The notes under the pieces: model-generated | What the model was told of the DNA's origin: nothing | The model's database searches: none | The model's input: the letters and a program-made list of their open reading frames with translations, nothing else | NCBI GenBank assembly: GCA_033002965.1 | Contig: JAURVB010008567.1 | Location: forward strand, 1-64,000 | Length of the DNA stretch: 64,000 nucleotides | Source of the DNA: Piper betle | Taxonomy: Eukaryota > Streptophyta > Magnoliopsida > Piperales > Piperaceae | Reading direction: 5' to 3' | Translations under genes and position numbers: made by a program | Shown here: positions 1-9,802 of the stretch, one piece after another | Layout: every line of letters starts with the position of its first letter | Numbering within the stretch: position 1 is the stretch's first letter

Positions 1-102
1 GAGATTGGATCCACATGAGTTAGGTTCGGGTTAGCCGACCTAACCGGGGCCTGTAACATGCCGGTTCGGTTCACGAGCGTGAACCGGATTTGGGGTGTTA
101 CA
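1..102 (+). mobile_element. 3' end of a gypsy-family LTR (cut by window edge)
   Basis: The first 102 bases match the last ~100 bases of the solo LTR that ends at 63525, including the shared tail GGATTTGGGGTGTTACA. The rest of the LTR lies outside the window. The CA end abuts a GC-rich block and then the AT-rich palindrome array, the same context seen beside the other LTR copies. This is seen directly by comparison within the window. Confidence 0.85.
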
Positions 103-779
103 CTCCACCCCCCCCCGGGTGGCCAACAACGAGGTCGCTGGCGGTGGGGGTGGCGCGACAAGAGAGAGCGGGGGGGGGGGGGGAGTACAGGAGAGGGTAG
201 AATCGTAATAAAAATTTTATTCGGTCCCAGACTCGAGTTAATATTACGAAATAAATTAATAAATTAAAAATAAAATAAAATAATTTTGTAATAAAACTTG
301 ACTCGATCTCGCACGAGATCGAGTCAATATTACGAAATAAATTTAAAAAATAACATAATTTTGTAATTAAAACTTTATTCGGTCCCACACGAGACCGGCG
401 CCACACATTTCCCAGCAGGCCCATCCAGCCCCGAAGCGGCGACATTATTGGCCAGCGGGCTGCCGGCGGCAAGGTCTCCGACAGGGGGGTGACGCGCCAA
501 AACAAATGAGGAAGAAACAGGGGAGAGTATTTTGGTAATAAAAATTTTACTCAATCGGACTCGAGTTAATATTACAAAATAAATTTAAAAAATAAAATAA
601 TTTCATAATAAAAACTTAACCCGATCCTGACTTAAGTTAATATTACAATTTATTCGATCCTGACACGAGTTAAAATAATTTATTATGGAATTATTTTACT
701 TTTTTTAAAATTTATTTTGTAATAAAAATTTATTCTGTAATAAAGTTATTTTGTAATAAAAACTTGACTCGGTCCCGCA

Positions 780-1262
780 TATGATCGAGTCAGGTTTTTA
801 TTACAAAATTATTTTATATTTTTTAAATTTATTTCATATTATTGACTCGATCCTGACTCGAGTCAAGTTTTTATTACGAAATTATTTTTTAAAAATTTAT
901 TCAATAATATTAATTTGACTCCGGTCGAGATCGAGTCAAATTTTTTTATGAAATTATTTTATTTTTTAAAAATTTATTTCATAATATTAACTTGACTCGA
1001 GTTAGGATCGAGTCAATTTTTTTAACGAAATTATTTTATTTTTTAAAAATTTATTTTATAATATTAACTTGACTCGAGTCGAGATCGAGTCAAGTTTTTT
1101 TATGAAATTATTTTATTCTTTTTCAAATTTATTTCATAATATTAACTTGACTCAAGTCGGGATCGAGTCAATTTTTTTTAATAAAATTATTTTATTCTTT
1201 TTAAAATTTATTTCCTAATAAAAACTTGACTCGATCCCGACTCGAGTCAAGTTTTTATTACA
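780..1262. repeat. Tandem minisatellite of ~78-bp palindromic units
   Basis: Copies of CTTGACTC start near 912, 991, 1068, 1146 and 1225, spaced 77-79 bases apart. Each unit holds a core of the form CTTGACTCGA, a few bases, then TCGAGTCAAG, which is self-complementary. The cores are joined by an AT-rich spacer with AAATTATTTTATTTTTTAAA and AATTTATTTCATAATATTAA. Part of the spacer is also inverted-repetitive. Less regular copies fill 200-780. Confidence 0.85.
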
Positions 1263-1299
1263 AAAATACCCTCCCGTGTTTCTTCCTCCCTCTGTTTCG

Positions 1300-1980
1300 C
1301 GGCGCCATCCCACCGTCGGCTAACTCGCCGCCGGCCGGGCGGGGGCCAGGGGCCTGGGGGCGGCAGGGAGTGGGGGCCAGGGGGCGGGAGACGGTTGTGG
1401 GGGCGAGGCGGGCGGGTGCGGCACGTGTGGGGAGGCAGGGGAGGGAGGGGCGGCAGGGGGCGGGAGGCGGGGCAGGGCGCGGGGGCTGGGGGACGGCGAG
1501 GGGGAGGGCAGGGGGCCTGGGCCGGTGGGGGGCAGCGGGCGGCAGACGGCGGCGGGGGCAGGGCGGGGTGCGGCAGGTGTGGGGAGACAGGGGATGGAGG
1601 GGTGGCAGGGGGCAGGATGCGGGGCGGGGCACGAGAGGCCGGGGGCGGCGACAGGGGGGCGGGGGGCCCGGGTTGGCGGGGAGTCGGGCGGGGGCAGGGG
1701 CGCCTGCGGCAGTGGGGGCGGGGGCGGGGGCAAGGGCGGCGGGTTCGGGGAGCAGGGGGGAATGCAGGGGGGCGGAGGGAAGGGGGGGGGGTGGTAGGGG
1801 AGGGAAGGTAGGGGCGGGGCGGGGGTAGGGGGGCGATGGGGGCAGCAGGTTGGGGGAGGGGTTAGTGGCCGGGGGCGGGGACGGACGGCCTAAGTGCGCC
1901 AAAGCCCGCCTCGATCGCTGGGGCGAGGGGCGACGGGGCGGCAGGTTGGGGAGGGGTCGGTGGCCGTGGGCCCAAAGCCG
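1300..1980 (+). repeat. G-skewed, quadruplex-prone block
   Basis: About 680 bases are dominated by GGGG and GGGGGC runs on the plus strand, with very few A or T. Many runs of four or more G lie a few bases apart, which is the pattern needed for G-quadruplex folding. The frames on both strands encode only low-complexity Gly/Arg or Pro/Ala text, so the skew explains the apparent reading frames. Function is unknown. Confidence 0.7.
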
Positions 1981-2082
1981 CATCGACGGGGTAAAGTAAC
2001 CTAGGCCGCCGGATTTCGATCCAACGGCCCCAGATCAAAACGCTGCTGATGCGTTGCATTTTCACGGAGTGCACAGTAGCGT

Positions 2083-2110
2083 TTATATATATATATATAT
2101 ATATATATAG
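2083..2110. repeat. (TA)n microsatellite at composite-repeat end
   Basis: A run of alternating TA follows the terminal segment of the composite repeat. Similar runs bound the related ends near 51055 and 60490. Confidence 0.9.
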
Positions 2111-2287
2111 TTACCTATTAGAGGAAAATCTTTTCATAATATAAAAATTTTGAATTGCACCTCAAAAATGACGAGATTTTTTATCTAGCCAGCACTAGGT
2201 TAAAAATAAAAGTAAAAACTGAAACTAAGCAGATCCACTTTTTTTCAAAAAAGAAAAAAAGTTAGCAATGGCAAGGAGTGTCTCCAC

Positions 2288-2658
2288 CATAGTTTTTAAA
2301 AAAAATTATTCTAATAACTGACCAAGTCAACTCAACTCCGTGACTTAGTGAGTCAAATTTCATTGATGACTCTATAATGACTGATTTAGTAATTGGCTCT
2401 TGGAATCATCTCATAAAAGTTATTAAAATATATTATTTTTTTCAAAATTAGCTAAATTAATATTTTTAAGTAATATAAATTATATATCTATCAATTTCCC
2501 ATGTCAAAAAATAATATATACTAATTTTATTTAAGTTTTTATTTACATAATTTAAAATTTAATATAAATAACTCTAAGTCGAATGATAATTGATTTTGAG
2601 GCGACTACATTCCATGACTTGCTTATTCGAATCCGAATTTTGAGTTTTTAAATTATAA
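2288..2658 (+). mobile_element. MITE family A, copy 1
   Basis: This ~370-bp copy begins ATAGTTTTTAAAA and ends near TTTTTAAATTATAATTC. It matches copies at 13740 and 42345, and an inverted copy at 35614. Shared internal blocks include the GACTGATTTAGTAATTGGCTC region, TTATTAAAATATATTATT, and CTAATTTTATTTAAG near the 3' part. It has no coding capacity. The superfamily is not certain. Confidence 0.65.
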
Positions 2659-4287
2659 TTCCGTGATACATGAAGTCATCTACTATACTCAGTTCAAATT
2701 GAGCTGTATGGCTAAGCGTTTGGTCGAAACTCGAATTAAGGTTCCCATTCGAATTTCTCTCAAAATCAAACCGAGTTCAAAACTGAAATTATTAAAAATC
2801 TATTAAAATTAATTACTATCTTTATATATAATAAACAAAGTTATAATAAGAATTAACTATCATAATCACATTTAAAAATATTATATAAAGAGATATTAAA
2901 TTAAACATCTCAAAAAAATTACAAATAAATCAAACAAATTAATTATAACCAACATAAAACATAAATATTAACGTTTTTTTTATTTTTCAGACTTTTTGGT
3001 TCAGTTTCAGTTCAGTTCGATTCTTCCGAATTGAAATTTAAAACCCCCTTCACACTGTCTCCAAGCCATTACCGAAAATCAAATTGAAATATGATGAAAC
3101 CAAAATTTATTATTCGGTTTGGTTCGGTCGGTTCTTTTCGGCTTGAACCCAGCAGGCCAAGTACGTCTTGATCGACCATGGGCAAGCATGCTAGCCAAGC
3201 TGAGCTGCTGAGTACCGGACCATCCATGCCAATAGCTCGGTTCATTGGCCATTCACTCAAGCTTGAACGAGCCAGGCCGACCCACCACCCCTGTGCTATT
3301 TGCTCCCTAAAAATCCCTACCTTCCTGAATATATTTCAGGTTGTATTTTATCATCAATATATTTACTCGTCTCGCAGTTATATTACGAGAACAAAAGTTA
3401 CGGTGAAAAGTGTGTGGAGCATATGTTGTTTGTGGGTAATGATTCTTTGTCACAATTGACTTTGATTTAATCTACCTGGGAGAGTGCTAGCTCTATTATT
3501 CGCTTTCGCGTTCGCGTTCGCGTTCGCGTCGCGTTCATTAATCAGTTGCTTAAGCCTAGACATATTTTCTATTATATTTTGGCGTACAACTTTGACCAAA
3601 GAAATGGTTTTAGTTGTTCCCTAACAGATGTAAGAAGAGTGAACCAAAGATGTAACTAGCTGGAGGTGAGGAAGATTCAATAACGTAACACCATCTCCCT
3701 ATCTACATAGTTTATCACGTTTAACAGAAGATTCAGAGATATTCGACAGACAGCAACATATTTTCCGGTATTTCCTGTTCCTCAATTATACGGTCATATT
3801 CATTGATATAAACAAATGCTTATTATTCAATTATTGAGGGATGGGGTTGGACATTGGAGAGCCACACATGACCACACCAGACAAATCCATATTTTTCTAA
3901 CACGTCGATATATCTATCTTTCAAGTTCTGATATACATATGGTCCCTTCTACCAATCAGATGTACCCTATTAATAATGGCATCAAACCCTCGACAAAACT
4001 TGTTTATTCTCAAAATTTATCAGCTTGCTTATTTATTTGACATGCCAATGATATGTCAATTTAGTCCAATCACACGCCCTCGAACCTGATAAGAGCAAAG
4101 GCGCTTGTCAAGACTAACGGGCCATTCCCCGGCCGTTTTCATTTGTACACAAGATCATATATGCTTGCTAGCGTAAATAGTAAAGACAAGATTTGACTCA
4201 CGCCAAAAAACAATTGAAAAAAAAGTAAAGACAAAAAGTGAAGATTACAAATGTAAAAAAGAACACTTAGTTCTCTTTTGGACCAAG
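2659..4287. other. Intergenic, no gene seen
   Basis: AT-rich intergenic DNA lies downstream of the NPF gene. Open frames here are short, lack recognisable domains and are not supported. The only structured item is the hexamer repeat at 3501-3536. Confidence 0.6.
3501..3536. repeat. Hexanucleotide (TTCGCG)n microsatellite
   Basis: About five imperfect TTCGCG units make a small CpG-rich island in AT-rich DNA. Confidence 0.85.
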
Positions 4288-7114
4288 TTAAGGCATCAAA
4301 GCAGCTTCATTTTCCTTCAACTCCACCCCATCCTCCTCCATTTCATCCACCAATTTACGACTCTTATACCAGTTTGCTGCCACAAGGAACAGCCCAAGGT
4401 TTACTATACTGATCACGGATAGGAGCCAATAGAAGTCAAAGAGCTTGCCCTTGTTCAAGTTGTCCGGGAGCCATGGTTTGCCGTGACCGGTCACTTTGTG
4501 GACAACTGTGACCAGAATAGAACTGAAGAAGAACCCTAGCGAGATTGTGCTAAGAAATAGTCCAGTGCTCATGGTCTTCATCCCCTTGGGACATTCCCTA
4601 AGAAAAAAGTCCAACTGACCACCGTAGGTGAATGCCTCCCCTGACCCCACCAGCAAAAACTGTGGGGCCAGGTAGAAGACGGAAAGCGGGATTTGGGCAT
4701 GCGGGTTATCGGACAGCCCGTGGGCACGCGCGACATGAAGCCGCTTGATCTCACACGATGCGGCCACAACCATGGCGATGATGGACAGCACCAGGCCCAC
4801 CCCGATGCGCCGGAGCGGGCTGAGGCCCTGCGGGTTGCTTGTGAACATGCGGGCAACAGGGGCAATGAGACGATCGTAGATGGGGACGGTGAGGAGGGTA
4901 CCCGTCACGAAGAAGGCTGTGAGGGACGCCGGCGGGATGGTGAACGACCTGCCGAGGCGGAGGTCCATGGTGCTGGCCTGGGAGACGGAGAAGGTGGTCA
5001 TCTGCGCATAAACTGTCCAGAACATGACGGTCGTAGCCCAGATTGGGAGCATTCGGATCACAATCTTGACCTCCTCCACGTCCGTTAGTGTTGAAAGTGT
5101 CCATTTGTTAGTGTCCGGCCCGGGCTCCATAATTGCTGCCCTGTCTAGGAACCTGGCCACACAAGACAAAAATACTTTTTATTCAATTCTGATCCATTCT
5201 ACATAAATAATAATTGGAAGATGCAGTAGGGTCCGTGTAACATATGATCAGACAGCTAATATTGATCCCTATTTTATGGCGTTCGCCTGGATTGATGATG
5301 ATATTGTGGCCCTCTCTGTAGCAGTTGAATGAATCTGCCCAAATTTCCACTTGGGCCACTTGTGTCAATCACAGGCAAAATATTGAAAGCCCCACAAGCG
5401 TCAAATAAAAGCGCATCACACTGGTTGAGGCTCTCTATCTACATGAACATGAACTCTCTATACTCCAAAGATAGTCACCGCATCTTATGCTATTACGTAC
5501 AGCGCGTGCATATATAACTATATATATAGACAGCCTGTATGACATGCACACATGAAAAGAGAAAACTTTCAATCTTCGAGTTAAAACCTATAAATAATTT
5601 AGTTTATAAATTTAAAATTATGGATTAAGTACTCGAGTCTTACTATAATCAAGAGCGGTATATATAGGTCTCAAAAGTCTGAAGACATGGGCCAAAGTAA
5701 ACTGTAGTGGTTATAAAGTATATTCCCCGGAAAGAGCAGCGTATGCATGACTATGGAGAGTTGATGCACATGATTATTTCATTTAATCACATCCCCCACC
5801 TGTGGTTTATCAATCAAGGATTCATGATACGTCATACTTTCCACTTGACACAAGCGGCCCCCACTCAATCTAAATCACATTTAGCCGCAAATCTGGACCC
5901 CACAGAAAGAAGGTCTCGTGGAGCCCACAATTACATAACTGCAAACTGCATATTCATATGGACAGTTACGATTCACCGATTCACAGATGTCAAACCACGT
6001 AGAGAAAAACGCATGACACAATACGTGCATAGATCTTCTGTCTATATCGTCAAAATGTGGTCGTTCACTTCGGGAAAATAGAAGACTACCCAACTAACAA
6101 TTTGGATAAAGGAAGAATATCGATTAAAGATGAATAATTATGATTAACACATTTAAATGTAAAAATATTAAAATTAATTTATGTACTTATCAAAGCAAAA
6201 ATTATTAACTGGTGAGATAGGTAAGTCATAATAAGAACGATGTATCAAATATGTCTTTATTAGCATTATTAAGAGTTAAATTACCTTAAAACTTTTCCCA
6301 CATATTAAAATATTAAAATTAATTTATGCACTTATTAAAGCAAAAATTATCAACTATATGTTTAATTTGCATTATTAGATTAGAGTAGCAAGAGCACTGG
6401 TAATGATTAGTAGTTAAAGTTATGTTATTAATTCATACTTAATGGTGATCAGTGGACAAACCTGAATTGTTTGCTGTGAGGCAATCTCTGTTTCTTCTTC
6501 TTCATGTGACCGACGGCGTCGAGTCGGTGGACGTCGTGGAGGAGGGAAGGGTCGGAGGGGAGGTCGGCGTTGCGCTTCCGCCACGCCGCTACCACCACCG
6601 CCGCCACCTGCGTCAGCGGGCTCCCGACCAGCTTCTTGAACCGGTACCGTCGGGTGCCGGAGAGGAAGATGATGACGCCGATGGCGATGGCTGTGACGCA
6701 GATGCCGTATCCCCACCGCCGGCCGAGGTTGTCCTGGATGTACACCAAAACGGTCACGGCGCCGAGGGAGCCGATGCTGATGAAGAAGAAGAACCAGTTG
6801 AAGAAGCTGCCCATCTTGGCCCTCTCCTTCTTGTCGCCCTCGTCGAACTGGTCGGAGCCGAACCCCGACACGCTCGACTTCAACCCGCCGGTGCCCAGAG
6901 CAGTGAGGTACAGAGCTAGGTAGAGCACCGTGAGCTGCGTGCCGCTTGCCACTATGCAGGCGTTGTTCCCCGTGCACGGCGGCGGGCGCAGCCCCGGCAC
7001 CACCGTTGAGATGATAAGCACCGTCACCCCCTACCCAAATCCACGAAAACCAAGTTAGATCTGATAAAGATATATATTCAATCTAGTTATATGAACATAA
7101 AGATTCAATATATG

Positions 7115-7160
<46 letters not shown>

Positions 7161-7686
7161 TTCATAGTTCTTACAGTGGCCTCCACTGTCGCAAAGATGG
7201 CAACGGTGAGGTACCTGTGTATAGCAAGGTGAAGTTATATTTGAGTTTTCTTCAATAACGGTGGGAAAGATATTGGGGTGCTAAATGTTTAGTGGGTTGT
7301 ATACCTTCCAAGGAAGGTGTCGGCGATGAAGCCGCCGAGGAGGCAGAGCATGAAGCAGGTGCCGAGGAAGTTGGTGACGGTGTTCGCCGCCGCAGCGTTG
7401 CCGAGGTGCATGGTGCCGGTGAGGTACGTGACCAGGTTCACAGCTATCCCGAGCGTCGTTAGCCTCTCGAAGAGCTCCACCACTGCTCAGTCACGAGCAT
7501 CCATTAATGCTTGATGCGAAACAATAAACAGAGCAGGAAAAAAACGAAGGTGTTCTTTAATGATAATCCCACCTAGAATCATGGCGGCAGCCGACCATCC
7601 CCGGTTTTGAGCCTCTCGGCAGGCCTACGTTTGTAGTCCCATGCATCGGAGACGATCTTCCCCTCGTTCAACTCTGGCAGACTCAT
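4288..7686 (-). CDS. NPF6.3-like: NRT1/PTR family transporter, NPF6.3 (NRT1.1)-like, with a one-base frameshift in exon 1
   Basis: This is a proton-coupled transporter of the plasma membrane in the dual-affinity nitrate transporter clade. Five exons on the minus strand fit GT-AG rules: 7573-7686, 7305-7482, 7175-7214 (only 40 nt), 6462-7030 and 4288-5152. Phases agree throughout if one base is restored in exon 1, giving 588 residues (Arabidopsis NRT1.1 has 590). Visible hallmarks are the MSLPE start, the E41-x-x-E44-R45 proton-coupling motif, Thr101 in GRYLTVAIF (the CIPK23 site of NRT1.1), Lys162 in GGLKSSVSGFG (equivalent to Lys164), and ECPKGMKTMSTG. At the His356 position there is Tyr349 (WTVYAQMTT), as in maize NPF6.4, so nitrate selectivity should not be assumed. 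The run of four G at 7599-7602 needs five to read KTGGW. Without it, translation stops at TGA after about 36 codons. A Met in the correct frame follows at once but would drop the N-terminus. Confidence 0.93.
7115..7158. repeat. (TA)n microsatellite in intron 3 of the NPF gene
   Basis: A pure alternating TA run lies between the 40-nt exon 3 and exon 4, close to the donor of exon 3. Confidence 0.9.
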
Positions 7687-7807
7687 CTTCTCTGATCTCT
7701 CTCTTGGCTACAGCTAGCTATGTGGTGACAAAGGGAGTTTGTATGGTTCACCAATGCTCAGAGGAGTTGCAAGTCTTTGTAGTAGGCAGTTTGAGTTGAG
7801 CAATGCC

Positions 7808-7815
7808 TTTATATA
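7808..7815 (-). promoter_or_regulatory. TATA box of the NPF gene
   Basis: TATATAAA reads on the minus strand about 125 bases upstream of the start codon at 7686. Spacing fits a plant core promoter with a short 5' leader. This is inferred from position and sequence only. Confidence 0.55.
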
Positions 7816-9742
7816 GCACCACAACCAACAGGTCCGGGCTATTATTGAAGTAAACAAATGTGATATAGAACGTCATTATTGAAATCGTTTTGAGCCAAAT
7901 ATTATCTATCAACAGCGTTTGAATGATTTGTTTTCGCAGGGCTGGACTTGCGTGTCGACTGTGAAACGAGCTAGAGCACGGGCTTGATAAGTTTCTGAAC
8001 GTGAGAAGGAGAGGGTGACCATTCATTTCCATAGAAAATTTGGTGGGAACTAAGAAAAAAAGTATTGCATAATCATATCCCAATTTGTTCTCATTATTGT
8101 CTATCGTACTTGGTAGACTCCTACACGACTGTTTCGAGTCTGTCATTGCTCTACCTTGCCGTCCATTTTTACTTCTAAAATTTACACAATAACTCCAACA
8201 AATGAATTTGGATGACCGCAAATTTATTTTGGCAGGATTTAAATATCATAATTCCTTGTTTGTGAAAGGTTTTACCTCTTTGCATAATTGCATGTGGATA
8301 TGGTAAAAAAAAGGTTCAAGAAGCGAGGTTGGTCTTGTTGCGTGGCCCCTAGTTCATATTCAAAACGAAGTCGGTGAACGGAGATCAAGATGAGCTGCTC
8401 ACCACAAGACAAGTTGTGGAAGGGAGAGGGGAGGGAGGGAAATGTGTGGGAAGGGGCCAAGGAAGATGCAGAATCTAGCTCTGCAAATGGGACATGTCAA
8501 ATGGTGGTTGTAATCAACTTTCATGTGATGTGTAGGTCCAAAGCAAAAATAAAAAGCTTTTACCCACACAGACTCGTACCAATGGCTGGCTCTGAGCCAT
8601 TCATGGAAATTACAGATGGAAACAATTCGGTTTTGAAACCCAAATAGAAATAAAAGATGGAAACATGATCCTCACGTTTGGGTTGAGCTGCCAACGGCTT
8701 TGGGTTCACTTCACAGACCCCTTTCTTCACAGCACGTTCAATATTTTGTTATTTTCCCAGTTTAACCCCCTTATCTTAATTTCGTCCAAATTGATATATG
8801 CTTTGTATTTTCTTTTAATTTCCCGCGTATACATATAATGTCTCTATCTGCAAAACAATTATTTTGTAAGCATCCATTGAAAATAAGATGAATATATGAT
8901 ATTATCAGAAAACTGGATAGCAGAGGGAAAATGAAATGGGAGATATTTCTTCAGAAATGGGTCATTGGTATTTTGCTCTGTACTCTGATTTTTGTTTTTT
9001 TGTTTTTGTCGTCATTATATGGCTAGCAGGTTTGCGAAATCGCCAATTTCATGCATTGCTGTTCATGTTGTCACAAGAAGGCAGTATTGCCCATAGTTTT
9101 TCAAGACAGGTTTCAAGTAGCTGCATTAACTTACAATATTAAAAAAATGTATTGATTTTTTTGAAAAAAAAATGGTGAAACAGTGTGTATAATATATACA
9201 TAATACATGTCATGGTTAAGTTCATATTGTTCTTGGCTGCGTGTGACTGCGGTCCTATATTTGGTTTAGTTGGGTCTTCCCATTTAAAACCTATTGAGAT
9301 AATTAGGAATCTTTAAAACAAATACATGAATCTTCGGCGTTATATAATTATTATTACATGAAAAAAACTTATTCTTTTTAAAAAATTAGTCGATCAATTA
9401 AACCTTTCATTAAAATTAATGAATAATGCATATAAAAATAAGGGGATTGATAAAGCGACGTCTTTAACCATGGAAGTAGCTGTAGCTCTCGTGAACATCT
9501 AGTTGTACTAGAATATAGAGGGATCTCATGTAGTAGAAGAAGCCACTAGGTAGTCTGGAAACCATTCATAATATTAATATTACAACTAGCTGGCCTTTTG
9601 TATATTTATGACCGAAAAAGAAATTGAAAATGAGAAAATAAAAATTTTTGTCCCGGACTGATTTGGGGGCATAGAATGAAAAATAAATAAGGCAAAAAAT
9701 CAAACGAAGTATGGGTGCGAAATACTGAATAGAGCAAGCATG

Positions 9743-9745
<3 letters not shown>

Positions 9746-9800
<55 letters not shown>
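9746..9800. repeat. (TA)n microsatellite
   Basis: A run of about 27 TA units. It creates a spurious Tyr-Ile open frame. Confidence 0.95.

Positions 9801-9802
<2 letters not shown>

Larger units (their letters stand above)
103..2110. repeat. Composite repeat: GC-rich block, palindrome array, G-rich block, terminal palindromes, (TA)n
   Basis: The order is a GC-rich block (103-200), an AT-rich array of palindromic units (about 200-1262, with a GC-rich island at 400-520), and a strongly G-skewed block (1300-1980). A terminal segment follows with GGATTTCGATCCAACGGCCCC (near 2010-2031) and GATGCGTTGCATTTTC (near 2048), and the unit ends in (TA)n at about 2083-2110. The same order recurs at 48985-51075 and 59097-60515. 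No protein homology was seen. Long open frames in the GC-rich parts are low-complexity Gly/Arg or Pro/Ala strings on both strands and are not believable genes. Confidence 0.75.

Noticed and set aside
1226..1983. Open frames of 137-241 codons on both strands of the G-rich block
   Set aside because: They overlap on opposite strands, encode only Gly/Arg or Pro/Ala runs and follow from base skew; no domain or start context supports them.
4693..5104. Plus- and minus-strand frames over the last NPF exon
   Set aside because: Shadows of the real coding frame at 4288-5152.
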